DNA from: Rhizobium etli 8C-3 | Lineage (GTDB): Bacteria > Pseudomonadota > Alphaproteobacteria > Rhizobiales > Rhizobiaceae | Assembly: GCF_001908375.1 (NCBI RefSeq) | Contig: NZ_CP017244.1 | Span: 1,364,001-1,428,000, forward strand | Length of the DNA stretch: 64,000 bases | Reading direction: 5' to 3' | In this document: positions 28,278-37,876 of the stretch, piece by piece | How the letters are laid out: the number at the start of each line of letters is the position of its first letter | How positions within the stretch are numbered: the stretch's first letter is position 1 | Program-made: the position numbers and the translations under genes | The notes under the pieces: generated by a model | The model's database searches: none | What the model was told of the DNA's origin: nothing | The model's input: the letters and a program-made list of their open reading frames with translations, nothing else

Positions 28278-29061
28278 GATGACACCTCCCGGCGAAATGG
28301 TTGCAGCAGCGTCATATTTCCAGGCACATGCTGGAAAAGACGGATCTCAACTGATGAACTTCTGTGACGGACGGCTTTCCGACCACTTTGCGATCACTGC
28401 CGGCGCCAAGATCGATGCACTGGGCGAACAAGCCACGGCATTCAGAATGCAGGTTTTCGGTGCGGCAACTGATCGGATCGGCCGACGTGCACACCGTGAG
28501 GACGAGATCGACGAAGTTCAATTGAGCACCTCTCACTGCACGAATGCGCATGCAAAAACCCCCGTCCGGATGCTTTGCATACCGTCCGGTTGCCGGCTTT
28601 CCCAAGGTGCCCGATGGAGAGCCTGTCTATAGGATACGCGTGCCACAAAGAAGCGTCAATCATTCGGCGAAGACCGCACCGCCTTGTGCGTTGCATGGGC
28701 GGGCGATGGCAAGGTCATGTCACGCATCATGGCAAGCCCGCGTTCGGATTATCGATCGTCATGTTCGGCAGGCCGGCAAAGGAGGTGAACGGGACGAGCG
28801 CGGTCACGCGCAGCTTAAGCGACGGCGGCAAACCTATTCACATGCAATGGCGATGCGGCCGCAAAGAAAGCCGGCGCCGGGATTCTGGAGATACCAGCCG
28901 ATCGCAATTGGTGGTAGCCGCGAATTTCATTGCCGCGATCCACAAGGCAATATCGGCCTTTCGGAATCTGCTGGCCGAAAAAGCGATCGTCGAGAAACAA
29001 TTTCGCCGCAAACAGCCACGCACCCGCGCTGAAAGGATGATTTGATGCCGCGACGGCTTCG
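28278..29061. other. 784-base region of decayed sequence
   Basis: No intact gene. On the minus strand around 28330-28560 two frames together read LNFVDLVLTVCTSADPISC and, after a shift near 28410, APAVIAKWSESRP, which looks like one small secreted protein of about 85 residues broken by a frameshift; I cannot name it firmly. The part 28600-29060 gives only scraps (for example AKLFLDDRFFGQQIPKGRY near 28960-29020) that I cannot assign. It continues the decayed stretch that starts at 24807. Confidence 0.4.
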
Positions 29062-29715
29062 TTATTCGACAGGACAAGCCGCGCCGGTTTCCACCCAGGC
29101 CCTGATAAGCTCGCCGAACTCTGCCTGCGTGCCCGGCACGGGCTCGCGGCCCTCGCCTGGGCTCCAGCCCCATCCGACGAGGCCGTCATGCGCCATGTGC
29201 TCGGCGATCTCATTCAGGTCCTTGCCGCCGTTCCGCGCCGGGTCCTTTAACTGCTGACAGATTTCGCCGAGTGATTTGCCGACCCAGGCCATCTCGATCG
29301 GCGCCAGGTGCCAGGCCGCATTGCCGGGTATGCTCCGCAGCGTCGGCGACTGCCCGACGACGGTTGCGTTTTCGGCGCCGTGACAGGTGTTGCACATCAT
29401 GCCGGGAACACCCATGCCGGCCTCGCCGCGCGTGACCGGCGGCTCATGCGGCTGCATGCTCATGCGCTGCAGTGGCCGGTCCGTTGCCGGGTGACAGTTG
29501 AGACAGCGCGGATGCTCGATGACCTTGCCCGCTTCCTCAAACAAAGCCACCGATCGGGCCTTTTCATCGGCAATCGATGAGAAGGAAGCAGCCGGTTTCA
29601 AGGATGGCTTATCCGCGGCAGGCGCGCCTTGCGCGAGCGCCATGAAGGATGCCGGCAGGGCCGCTAGGAGCGAGATGCCGCCTGCGGTGCAGGCGAGAAC
29701 TAATCTGCTTTTCAT
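29062..29715 (-). CDS. Periplasmic dihaem cytochrome c
   Basis: 217 residues with a signal peptide (about 1-29, ALPASFMALAQG) and two haem-binding motifs, CLNCH (71-75) and CNTCH (108-112). It is the third gene after the IorA- and IorB-like subunits, 11 bases downstream, so it most likely carries electrons from the molybdenum enzyme to the respiratory chain. Similar cytochromes with HPRCLNCHPATDRP segments are seen beside IorAB-type enzymes. Confidence 0.85.
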   Translation of the reverse strand: MKSRLVLACTAGGISLLAALPASFMALAQGAPAADKPSLKPAASFSSIADEKARSVALFEEAGKVIEHPRCLNCHPATDRPLQRMSMQPHEPPVTRGEAGMGVPGMMCNTCHGAENATVVGQSPTLRSIPGNAAWHLAPIEMAWVGKSLGEICQQLKDPARNGGKDLNEIAEHMAHDGLVGWGWSPGEGREPVPGTQAEFGELIRAWVETGAACPVE

Positions 29716-29726
29716 CGTGATCTCCC

Positions 29727-31883
29727 TCAGCTCGTCGCGACGCTGACGATCGGCAGGCTGCGCACCGGACTCCCCGTCAACCGCCGCCAGGCGTTGGCAA
29801 CAGCGGGGCCGACAGGCGGAACTCCCGGCTCTCCGACACCCGTCGGGGCTTCAGCAGATTTGATCACCGCCACTTCTACATCCGGCATCTCGTTGATCCT
29901 GATCGAGCGATAGTCATGGAAGTTCGACTGTACGATGGCGCCGCCCTTTCCAAGCGTCACAGCGTCAAAGAGGACGGCCCCGAGACCATAGCCGATACCG
30001 CCTTCCATCTGCGCCTTAACGACATTGGGATTGATTGCGACACCGCAATCGACTGCACACCAAACCTTGTGCACACGCGGTGTACCATCGCTGCCGACGG
30101 AGATTTCGACGATCTGGCCAACATAGGTTCCAAAGCTCTTGACGACGGCAACGCCGCGCTGCCGCCCCTCGGCAGTCTTCGCGCCCCAATCGGCGATCTC
30201 GGCCGCCCTCTTCAAGACGTCGGCGTAACGCGGATCTTCCGTCAATAGCGCGAGACGGCCCTCGACGGGGTCCTTGCCGATCTTTTGGAAAAGCTCATCG
30301 AGGAAAGTCTCGACCGCAAAACCTGTATGGGTATGGCCGACCGACCGCCACCAGAGCGGCGGCACGGCGAGCTTCACGTTGTGCGACCTCACCCGCAGGT
30401 TCGCCACGTTGTAGGGGAGGTTGGACGCACCCTCGACGGAGGTCTCGTCGAGATCGGCCTTGCCCAGGATCGACTGGCCGACGATCGTCTGGTCCCAGGC
30501 CACGATCTGGCCGCTCTTGTCGATCGCACCGCGCATTCTGTGGAGATACATCGGCCGGTAATAGCCGCCGCGGATATCGTCCTCGCGCGTCCACATGTGC
30601 TTGACCGGGCGTGACTGGTCCGTTGCCGCAAAGACGGCGGCCGCCTCCTGCATATAGGGCGAGCCGAACTGTGCCCGGCGCCCGAAACTGCCGCCCGTTA
30701 TCTGGGTATTGATCCTGACCTTCGACGGGTCCAGACCGACGGTCTTTGCAGCCACGGTCTTGTCCATGCCTGGAAATTGCGCCCCGGTATAGACGTCGAG
30801 GCTGCCGTCTGGCGCCTTGATGAACACCGCGTCAAGCGGCTCCATCGGCGCGTGGGCAAGGAACGGAAAGACAAGCTCCGCTTCCAGCGTTTCAAGTCCT
30901 TCGCCGGCAAAGGCCCTGTCGACGTCGCCCTTGCTGGCGGCGCTCAAGCCATTCTCCCTGGCCATCTTGGCGTAATCGGCGGCGAGCTCTTCGCTGGAAC
31001 GCGTCTCGGCGGCGGAAAGGTCCCAGTCGACCTTCAGCAGCGAACGTCCCTTAAGGGCTGCGTAGGTGTTTTCGGCATAGACGGCCACGCCTTGAGGCAT
31101 CTGTTTCACGTCGATGACGCCCGTCACCTTGCGCGCTTCGCTGGCGTCAAAGGATTTGACGGTCGCGCCGAAGTGATCGGGATGGGCAACGACGGCGACC
31201 AGAAGATTGTCAGGAATGACGTCCAGCGTAAAGATCGCGGTGCCGTTGGTCTTGGAAACAGTGTCGAGCTTCGGCAGTTCCTGGCCGATCAGCACGAACT
31301 TCTCCGGGTCCTTGAGGCTCACCTCAGCCGGTGGCGTCATTGCAGCCGCCTTCGAGGCAAGAGCCCCGAAGCCGCTCTCCTTGCCCGTGGCCGAATGGCG
31401 GATGCGGCCCTTTTCGACGGTAATTTCACCTGCCGCAACCTTCCATTCATCCGCCGCCGCCGCAACCAGCATGGCGCGGGCCGTGGCGCCTGCCTTGCGC
31501 AACTGCTCGTAGGAATTGGCAATCGACGATGAGCCGCCGGTGCCCTGCACCCCGAAAGCGAGGTTCGCGAAGACCTTGTCGTCCGCCGGCGAGTGCACCG
31601 CGCGCATCTGCCCCCAATCTGCATCGAGTTCTTCCGCGACCAATGTCGCAAGGCCGGTAAACGGTCCCTGGCCGAACTCGATATGCTTGGAGAGGATCGT
31701 CACCGTGTCGTCGGTACCGATCCTGACGAAGGTGTTGAGCGTCGCAAGCGCATCTTCGCCGCCGGCCTGAACACCGCTCACGGCCGCAAGGGCAGGCATC
31801 CCCGGCGCCAGCGCAAAACCGATGACCAGACCGCTGCCGGCAAGAAACGCCCGGCGCGTCGTGGAAATATGCTGCACTGTCAT
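29727..31883 (-). CDS. iorB: Xanthine-dehydrogenase-family molybdopterin-binding subunit (IorB type)
   Basis: 718 residues: large subunit of a two-subunit molybdenum hydroxylase such as isoquinoline 1-oxidoreductase or an aldehyde oxidase. TTRRAFLAGSGLVIGFALAP is a twin-arginine signal, so the enzyme is exported folded. The cofactor domain has QGTGGSSSIANSYEQLRKAG, ITGGSFGRRAQFGSPYMQEA and the catalytic glutamate in GVGEPGVPPVGPAVANA. It pairs with the [2Fe-2S] subunit upstream (three-base gap) and the cytochrome downstream. The real substrate (N-heterocycle or aldehyde) is unknown. Confidence 0.88.
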   Translation of the reverse strand: MTVQHISTTRRAFLAGSGLVIGFALAPGMPALAAVSGVQAGGEDALATLNTFVRIGTDDTVTILSKHIEFGQGPFTGLATLVAEELDADWGQMRAVHSPADDKVFANLAFGVQGTGGSSSIANSYEQLRKAGATARAMLVAAAADEWKVAAGEITVEKGRIRHSATGKESGFGALASKAAAMTPPAEVSLKDPEKFVLIGQELPKLDTVSKTNGTAIFTLDVIPDNLLVAVVAHPDHFGATVKSFDASEARKVTGVIDVKQMPQGVAVYAENTYAALKGRSLLKVDWDLSAAETRSSEELAADYAKMARENGLSAASKGDVDRAFAGEGLETLEAELVFPFLAHAPMEPLDAVFIKAPDGSLDVYTGAQFPGMDKTVAAKTVGLDPSKVRINTQITGGSFGRRAQFGSPYMQEAAAVFAATDQSRPVKHMWTREDDIRGGYYRPMYLHRMRGAIDKSGQIVAWDQTIVGQSILGKADLDETSVEGASNLPYNVANLRVRSHNVKLAVPPLWWRSVGHTHTGFAVETFLDELFQKIGKDPVEGRLALLTEDPRYADVLKRAAEIADWGAKTAEGRQRGVAVVKSFGTYVGQIVEISVGSDGTPRVHKVWCAVDCGVAINPNVVKAQMEGGIGYGLGAVLFDAVTLGKGGAIVQSNFHDYRSIRINEMPDVEVAVIKSAEAPTGVGEPGVPPVGPAVANAWRRLTGSPVRSLPIVSVATS

Positions 31884-31886
31884 GGC

Positions 31887-32345
31887 TCAACCCTCCATCG
31901 CAGCGGCGGCATTGTGGATTGCCTGACGGATCCGGTGATAGGTGGCGCATCGACAGATATTGCCGGCCATCGCACCGTCGATATCTTCGTCGGTCGGCTT
32001 TGGAATGTTCTGCAGAAGGGAGACAGCCGACATGATCTGGCCGGATTGACAATATCCGCATTGCGGGACATCGATGGCAACCCAGGCCGCCCTTACGACC
32101 TCGGCCTCCTTGCCCTCCACGCCTTCGATGGTGAAGATTTCCGAGCCCTCGGCAGCCGAGATCGGCGTGATGCAGGAACGGCGCGTGAAGCCGTCCATAT
32201 GAACGGTACAGGCCCCACATTGCGCCACGCCGCAGCCGTATTTCGTTCCGGTGAGTTTCTCGAAATCGCGGATGAACCACAGCAGCGGCGTGTCCGGGTC
32301 ACCGTCGAATGTCTTCGTCTGCCCGTTGAGCGTAAAAGTAACCAT
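31887..32345 (-). CDS. iorA: [2Fe-2S] subunit of the molybdenum oxidoreductase (IorA type)
   Basis: 152 residues with two iron-sulfur clusters: the plant-ferredoxin-type site [16 protein letters not shown] with a further Cys, and the helical-domain site [10 protein letters not shown] plus [12 protein letters not shown]. It has no signal sequence and is presumably exported with the IorB-like subunit. AGGAGG lies before the ATG. It starts the operon; 32346-32685 upstream holds no gene and no site I can name. Confidence 0.92.
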   Translation of the reverse strand: MVTFTLNGQTKTFDGDPDTPLLWFIRDFEKLTGTKYGCGVAQCGACTVHMDGFTRRSCITPISAAEGSEIFTIEGVEGKEAEVVRAAWVAIDVPQCGYCQSGQIMSAVSLLQNIPKPTDEDIDGAMAGNICRCATYHRIRQAIHNAAAAMEG

Positions 32346-32685
32346 GGCCGAACCTCCTGGTTTGCTTGAGCCAGAAGGGCTCCAGCAAGCATCGCAGCGT
32401 CTTTACGGTGCCCAAATTACGGCAGAGTCTGCCCGTTGGCCATGGTCGCACCGGTAACACCTCCGTTACCCGGAGGCGGCTCCGTTTAGGAAAACCGGGC
32501 ATCCGGCAGTCAACCCGTGCGCCAGCCAGTGAAATGCAACCTCGGTCCCCTGCTCTCGATCTTTGTCTCGAAACGGCGCCGATCAAAGGATGCCCGGCCT
32601 GGCTCCGAGGGTCCATTGGGCGCCTGACAGACGTTCATGGAGAAGCTCACGCGATTTGAACTAGAAAGCAAAACAGAGCTGCGGA

Positions 32686-33519
32686 TCATGCAGTCGCTGT
32701 CAGTTCTTCTACTCGCTTGAGGTCGAGAACCGCCTTGATCGGAAGGTGGTCGGAGGCGACGCGGGCAAGCGGCGTATCATGCGCCTCGACATTCGTCAGC
32801 ACACCTTTGCGGTTCGACATGATACGATCGAGCGCCAAGATCGGCAGGCGCGCCGGAAAGCTTGCGACGGCGGGGGGCTGGGCCTCAAAAGCGGATTGAA
32901 GCGTGTTGAGCGAGGAACGGTCGCCGAGCCGCCATTCGTTGAGGTCGCCAAGCAGAACGGTCGTCGCTTCGCTTCGATCGGCCATCAGCTCGACCAGCAT
33001 CTGCGCCTGGCGCGCCCGCGAATGGCGCAGAAGCCCGAAATGGGCAGCGATGATGCGGAGCTCACCGCCATTTTCCAGTTCGAGTTCCGCAACAAGCGCC
33101 CCGCGCGGTTCGAGCCCCGGCAATTTGATCTGGTGCACGTCGCGCACCAGCCCCTTCTTGAAGAGCACGACATTGCCGTGCCAGCCGTGTGCCTTCGACA
33201 TGCCCGAAACCGGAACCGGAATAAGCCCCGTCTCGCGCTCCAGGCGCGTCAGATCAAGGATCCCGGTTCGCTCCCCGAAGCGCGTATCGGCCTCCTGCAG
33301 GGCGATCACGTCGGCGCCGATTTCGTGGATAACCCGGCTCGTCCGCTCGGGATCGCAGCGCCTGTCGGCGCCGACGCATTTATGGACGTTATATGAAGCG
33401 ATCAACGTACCTTCGGCCCGCGGCTTTGCCGCAGCCAGCACGGCCTCCAGCCGTTTTTTCCGGTTGCGGATCGAGGCGAGAATGCTGGCGGGGAGGTTGT
33501 CCTTTTTGGCATGCATCGA
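32686..33519 (-). CDS. Endonuclease/exonuclease/phosphatase (EEP) family protein
   Basis: About 277 residues. The EEP fold is shown by LIASYNVHKCVGADRR (Asn), DVIALQEADTRFG (catalytic Glu), TTVLLGDLNEWRLG (Asp, Asn) and RVASDHLPIKAVLDL (Asp-His). The family includes nucleases, phosphodiesterases and sphingomyelinase-like enzymes; the context next to cardiolipin synthase is compatible with a lipid or a DNA substrate. The frame is open to 33648 inside the upstream gene; I favour the ATG at 33519 (MHAKKDNLP), but this start is uncertain. Confidence 0.8.
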   Translation of the reverse strand, partial: SMHAKKDNLPASILASIRNRKKRLEAVLAAAKPRAEGTLIASYNVHKCVGADRRCDPERTSRVIHEIGADVIALQEADTRFGERTGILDLTRLERETGLIPVPVSGMSKAHGWHGNVVLFKKGLVRDVHQIKLPGLEPRGALVAELELENGGELRIIAAHFGLLRHSRARQAQMLVELMADRSEATTVLLGDLNEWRLGDRSSLNTLQSAFEAQPPAVASFPARLPILALDRIMSNRKGVLTNVEAHDTPLARVASDHLPIKAVLDLKRVEELTATA

Positions 33520-33607
33520 AGTCAACACGGGCTCCGTTGGTCGAAAACGGCTCGGGTTCGGAGTATAGGCCCACGGGTAAAACTTGCCATGCTTCTGTCT
33601 CAGAAAA

Positions 33608-35071
33608 TCAAAGATAAGGCGAACCCAGCCACAGGATCTTTTCAACAAGCCGCACCAGGAAAGGCCGCGACCGCAGGCTCTCCAGCGTCACCGGGGCTGC
33701 AGATTTCAGCATCTGATCGATATGCTCGTCGATCTCCGCCGCAAATCCCTCGTTTAGCACTTCAAGATCCACCTCGAAATTCAGCCTGAGCGAACGCGGA
33801 TCAAGATTGGACGAACCGACATAGGTCCAGACGCCATCGACCGTCAGCAGTTTCGAGTGGCTGAAGCTCCCGGTCGAACGCCAGATGCGGCAGTAATTCT
33901 TGAGGATTTGGTCGAACTGCGCCGTCATCGCCCGGTCGACGAGGACAAGGTTGTTGACTGCCGGGACGATGATATCGACCTCGACGCCACGCCGTGCGGC
34001 TGTCGTCAGCGCGCTGATCAGCTCACGATCCGGCAGGAAATAGGGTGACATGATGCGGATCGATTGCCGCGCAACGGAAAAGGCGCCCATCAGCATCTTG
34101 TGATTGGTCTCGACGCTGCGGTCCGGTCCGGACGCGACGACGCGCATGATGACAGGATCGCCGGGCTGGCGTTCAGGCGCTTCGATACGCCACGCCTCTG
34201 CGTTCAGAACCTCGCCTGTCGTGAAGCGCCAGTCCTCGGCTGCGACATCAAAGAGATCGGCAACAACAGAACCGGTGACCGAGAAATGGGTATCGCGCGC
34301 AAAATCATCGCCCGTCATCGCCTGGCTGAAGCCCTGGCGTATGTTCATGCCGCCCGTCAGTGCCACACGCCCGTCGACGACGATGATTTTCCGGTGCGTG
34401 CGCAGATTTGCATAGGGGAGCCGCAGGCCCATGATGACATTGCCGTTGAAGACTGAAACCGTCAACCCGCCGTCGGCGAGATAGCCAAGGATACTGGGCA
34501 CCGAGTATCGGGCCCCGACGGCATCGATTAGCACGCGCACCTCGACGCCGCGCTTTGCCGCCGCAATCAGCGCGTCGGCGATGCGCAGGCCGATCGTGTC
34601 GCGATCGAAAATATATGTCTCAAGCAGGACGCTTCGCTCGGCCCCGTCGATCGCGGCCTTCATGGCTGTGTAGGCATCATCGCCGGTTTCCAGCATGTCG
34701 ATCGAATTGCCGGTCGTCAGCGGATAGCGGGCGACGCGATCTCCAAGCGTTTGCAAGGCTGCAAAGCGCCGCCCGTAATTGCTGATGATCGTCTCCGGCT
34801 CCGCATCGAAACTTTCAAGCTCATCGAGGTCGGCTGCCGGCAGCAAGGCATCGCGCCGCAGACTCAAGGATTTGCGACGGATGCGGTTGATCCCGGCGAT
34901 GGCGTAAAGCACCGCGCCGATGATTGGAGACAGGATGATGACGCCGACCCAGCCGATTGCGGCGCGTACCTCTTCCTTCGTCATAGCCGCATGGATTGCC
35001 GCGGCGGTCCCCATGCCAAGAGATATGACGAAAAGGAAATGCGGCCAATAGGTCGATATGAGATAAAACAT
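33608..35071 (-). CDS. cls: Cardiolipin synthase (phospholipase D superfamily)
   Basis: About 487 residues. Two N-terminal membrane helices (YWPHFLFVISLGMG, AIGWVGVIILSPIIGAVLYA) are followed by two HKD motifs: THRKIIVVDGRVALTGGMN and SHSKLLTVDGVWTYVGSSN. This fits bacterial Cls, which joins two phosphatidylglycerols. An upstream TTG at 35107 extends the frame, but the ATG at 35071 opens the first helix properly. It lies 77 bases after treZ and just before the EEP gene on the same strand, so treZ-cls-EEP may be one transcript. Confidence 0.88.
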   Translation of the reverse strand: MFYLISTYWPHFLFVISLGMGTAAAIHAAMTKEEVRAAIGWVGVIILSPIIGAVLYAIAGINRIRRKSLSLRRDALLPAADLDELESFDAEPETIISNYGRRFAALQTLGDRVARYPLTTGNSIDMLETGDDAYTAMKAAIDGAERSVLLETYIFDRDTIGLRIADALIAAAKRGVEVRVLIDAVGARYSVPSILGYLADGGLTVSVFNGNVIMGLRLPYANLRTHRKIIVVDGRVALTGGMNIRQGFSQAMTGDDFARDTHFSVTGSVVADLFDVAAEDWRFTTGEVLNAEAWRIEAPERQPGDPVIMRVVASGPDRSVETNHKMLMGAFSVARQSIRIMSPYFLPDRELISALTTAARRGVEVDIIVPAVNNLVLVDRAMTAQFDQILKNYCRIWRSTGSFSHSKLLTVDGVWTYVGSSNLDPRSLRLNFEVDLEVLNEGFAAEIDEHIDQMLKSAAPVTLESLRSRPFLVRLVEKILWLGSPYL

Positions 35072-35147
35072 TGCAGAAAGATATAGCTTGAAAGCGGCGG
35101 CCTTCAATTCGCCACCGCTCCCTCAGGACGCGAAAATTTCCAGGCTG

Positions 35148-36974
35148 CTATTTTATCAGCCGAGGATCGATCGCAAACACCACAGAACCAGCTGCAAGTT
35201 TACCATCCCCCGGCTGAACAAGGTGGCTCCCCAGGCGATCAAAGATTACCGCACCGTCGAAGGCCGGCACGGCGAGCGGGGTGTCGGCCAAGTTGGCCCG
35301 AAGCTCCAGCTTGCTGGTACCAAAGGTCCAGTCGATTGCCAGCGCGCCATCGACGCTTTCCAATGCCGCGCTTGCGACACGTTCCGGCTTCTTCAACAAC
35401 GGCACGACATAGTTATGCCGCAGATCGATGAGCTGGCTTAGATAGGTTTTCTGGCCTATGCCTTCATCACTGTCGCAACGCTGCCATTGAAGTTTTGAAC
35501 ATGCAAAAGTCGAGACCGCGTTCGGATTCGGCAAATCGTCTGGCGTCTTGCCTCGCTTCAGGCCGCCGAAACCTTCCGCTTCCGCCGCCCGCCCTTTGCG
35601 GACAATCTCACCAAGCTCGCCGGCGTAATCGCTGAAGAAGAAAAACGGCTGCGTCTCGCCATATTCATCCCCCATGAACAGGAACGGAACCTGCGGCGAG
35701 AGGATCAGTATCGCGGCCAGCATTTCGACCATATCGGGACGCGCAATGCTGACCAAGCGCTCGCCGAAGGCACGGTTGCCGACCTGATCGTGGTTCTGGA
35801 GGAAGTTGATGAAGGCCTGCGGCGGGAGATAAACCCGCTCACCCTTCGGCACTTCAGGCGGAGTGCCACGGTCTGGAAATACGAAGCCGTGCTGCATCGC
35901 GAGCTTTGTCTTTTCCCACAAATTAGATGCAAAGGGCCGATAGTGACCTTCCGTCTCGCCGGTCGCGATGATGTGAGCGACGTGATGGAAGTCATCGTTC
36001 CATTCCGCTGTAAAGGTCTTGACCCTTCCGTCGCCGTCGCGCTCGAGCAGGCTCACGAGGTTGCGCTGATCCTCGACGACGAGATGCACCGCTCGATCGG
36101 CAAAGGCGTTGCCGACTTCTGCCGACAACTGCTCGAGGATGTGCTGCTTCGACGTGTCGTAAATCTGCTCCACCGCATCGAGCCGTAGGCCATCGAGCCG
36201 GAATTCGCCGATCCAGTAAAGAGCATTTTCGACGAAGTAGCGGCGTACCGGCTCCTGTCCGAAATCGATCGCCGCACCCCACGGCGTGTTGCGATCGAAG
36301 CGGAAGAACTCGGGCGCATACCTGTGCAGGTAGTTTCCATCCGGGCCGAAATGGTTATAGACGACATCGAGCAGCACCATGAGGCCGTGGCCATGTGCTG
36401 CGTCGATGAATGCCTTGAAGTCGGCCGGCGTTCCATAAGCTGAATGCGGTGCATAGTGCAGGACACCGTCATAGCCCCATCCGCGCTTGCCTGAAAATTG
36501 GGCCACGGGCATGACTTCGATTGCCGTAAAGCCCAACTTGGCCAGATGGCCGAGCTTTTCGGCGGCTGCCTTGAAGGTGCCCTCCCCTGTGAAGGCGCCT
36601 ATGTGGACTTCGCTGATCACCGCCTCTTCCCACGGCCTTCCCTTCCAGTCGTCATTCAGCCACTGATAGGAAGGCTCCACGATCAGCGACGGACCGTGCA
36701 CATCGCCGGCCTGCTCCCGAGAAGCAGGGTCGGGCACGACACCGCCATCTCCAAGAACGAAGGCATATGCGTCGCCCACCTTCGCCTCTGGAACCGTCAG
36801 CTCAAACCAACCGCCGGCAGACCGGTTCATAAGCCTGTCTTTGCCGCCGCAACGGAGTGCCATCTCCCTTTGTCCGGGCGCCCAGATGCGGAAATCAACG
36901 CAGTTCGCCCTGATCGTGGGCCCCCAGCCTTTTTCGCCTTCCGCGACAGAGCCTGCTTTCGAAACCTGATGCAT
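35148..36974 (-). CDS. treZ: Malto-oligosyltrehalose trehalohydrolase
   Basis: Releases trehalose from malto-oligosyltrehalose, the last step of the TreY-TreZ route from glycogen. 608 residues: an N-terminal carbohydrate-binding sandwich (FRIWAPGQREMALR), then the GH13 barrel with FTAIEVMPVAQFSGKRGWGY, LMVLLDVVYNHFGPDGNYL, the nucleophile in RLDGLRLDAVEQIYD, the acid in LVVEDQRN and LQNHDQVGNRA. No treY is in the window; the GlgX at 50.8 kb could supply debranched glucans. A weak EcfG-like promoter (GGAAC at 37041-37037, AATT at 37019-37016, minus strand) precedes it, sharing the divergent gap with udgX. Confidence 0.92.
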   Translation of the reverse strand: MHQVSKAGSVAEGEKGWGPTIRANCVDFRIWAPGQREMALRCGGKDRLMNRSAGGWFELTVPEAKVGDAYAFVLGDGGVVPDPASREQAGDVHGPSLIVEPSYQWLNDDWKGRPWEEAVISEVHIGAFTGEGTFKAAAEKLGHLAKLGFTAIEVMPVAQFSGKRGWGYDGVLHYAPHSAYGTPADFKAFIDAAHGHGLMVLLDVVYNHFGPDGNYLHRYAPEFFRFDRNTPWGAAIDFGQEPVRRYFVENALYWIGEFRLDGLRLDAVEQIYDTSKQHILEQLSAEVGNAFADRAVHLVVEDQRNLVSLLERDGDGRVKTFTAEWNDDFHHVAHIIATGETEGHYRPFASNLWEKTKLAMQHGFVFPDRGTPPEVPKGERVYLPPQAFINFLQNHDQVGNRAFGERLVSIARPDMVEMLAAILILSPQVPFLFMGDEYGETQPFFFFSDYAGELGEIVRKGRAAEAEGFGGLKRGKTPDDLPNPNAVSTFACSKLQWQRCDSDEGIGQKTYLSQLIDLRHNYVVPLLKKPERVASAALESVDGALAIDWTFGTSKLELRANLADTPLAVPAFDGAVIFDRLGSHLVQPGDGKLAAGSVVFAIDPRLIK

Positions 36975-37015
36975 GGATTGCCCCTGATTGACGTGAATGC
37001 TTTAACTCCTCGTGA

Positions 37016-37041
37016 AATTCATCAAGGGCGCCGCTTGTTCC
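37016..37041 (-). promoter_or_regulatory. Weak EcfG/RpoE2-like promoter before treZ
   Basis: Minus strand: GGAAC, 17 bases, AATT, with the -10 end 42 bases before the treZ ATG. It fits the loose GGAAC-N19-TT rule for S. meliloti RpoE2 but lacks the G of NGTT. Its -35 box is six bases from the -35 box of the divergent udgX promoter. Confidence 0.35.
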
Positions 37042-37047
37042 CGTGCT

Positions 37048-37073
37048 GGAACAAACATCGGCGTGGATCGGTT
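37048..37073 (+). promoter_or_regulatory. EcfG/RpoE2-like promoter before udgX
   Basis: GGAAC (37048-37052), 17 bases, GGTT (37070-37073); the ATG follows 28 bases later and an AAGGAGG site fits between. Matches the alphaproteobacterial general stress sigma factor pattern GGAAC-N16/17-NGTT. Confidence 0.65.
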
Positions 37074-37101
37074 GCAGATGAAGACATAAGGAGGAACCTC
37101 C

Positions 37102-37743
37102 ATGACCATCGTGCCCAAATTCGGTCCGGCCTTCGCACTTGAGAATGCAGAGGCCATGGGCCTTGATCAATTGAAACGGCAGGCCGAAACCTGCACGCGT
37201 TGTGATCTCTATAAGAACGCCACCCAGCTCGTATTCGGCGAAGGCCCCCCCGCGGCCGAGATCGTGCTGGTGGGCGAGCAACCCGGAGACAAGGAAGACC
37301 TGGCCGGCAAGCCTTTTGTCGGCCCTGCTGGACGCCTGCTCGATCAGTGTCTGAAACAGGCGGGCATCGACCGCTCTCGCTGCTACGTCACCAATGCCGT
37401 CAAGCACTTCAAGTTCGAGCCGCGCGGCAAACGCCGCATGCATTCCAAACCAAATGCCGGAGAGATCCAGCGCTGCGCGTGGTGGCTCGGTGCCGAGCTA
37501 GACATTCTCCAGCCGAAACTCGTCGTTGCGCTGGGTGCTACTGCACTTTATTCGCTGCTTGGCCCCAAAGTGAAGGTTACCGTCGAGCGAGGCCAGGTAC
37601 TTCAGGCGGCAAACCATCCTCCGGTTCTTGTGACCATTCATCCTTCCTACCTCCTGCGCATTCGCGACGAGGAAGATGCCCGCGCCAATCGCGAGCATTT
37701 CGTGCGGGATCTGGCGAAGGCCGTTGCATTCCAAGGCGGTTGA
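37102..37743 (+). CDS. udgX: UdgX-type uracil-DNA glycosylase that cross-links to its product
   Basis: 213 residues of the family 4-related UdgX group. Four cysteines for the [4Fe-4S] cluster are suggested by CTRCDL (31, 34), RCYVTN (94) and QRCAWW. The active-site segment is GEQPGDKED (58-66) and the defining extra loop KRRMH ends in His114, matching the KRRIH histidine that attacks the abasic sugar to form a covalent DNA-protein bond in Mycobacterium smegmatis UdgX. The Ile-to-Met change in the loop is conservative. It is divergent from treZ and carries its own EcfG-like promoter. Expected role: trapping uracil lesions under stress. Confidence 0.88.
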   Translation: MTIVPKFGPAFALENAEAMGLDQLKRQAETCTRCDLYKNATQLVFGEGPPAAEIVLVGEQPGDKEDLAGKPFVGPAGRLLDQCLKQAGIDRSRCYVTNAVKHFKFEPRGKRRMHSKPNAGEIQRCAWWLGAELDILQPKLVVALGATALYSLLGPKVKVTVERGQVLQAANHPPVLVTIHPSYLLRIRDEEDARANREHFVRDLAKAVAFQGG

Positions 37744-37818
37744 CCGGCATTTCATGTTGCGGCGCAAATAATATTTTGCACTGTGTCAAAATTCTTCTTG
37801 AATATCCCCGATTCCTCT

Positions 37819-37844
37819 GGAACCATCCCGCCCGGTCTAGCGTT
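37819..37844 (+). promoter_or_regulatory. EcfG/RpoE2-like promoter before the DUF2934 gene
   Basis: GGAAC (37819-37823), 17 bases, CGTT (37841-37844): an exact match to the consensus. The ATG follows 32 bases later, with GGAG upstream of it. Confidence 0.75.
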
Positions 37845-37876
37845 TGACTGCGGGATGATGTGACTGGAGATCAGCG

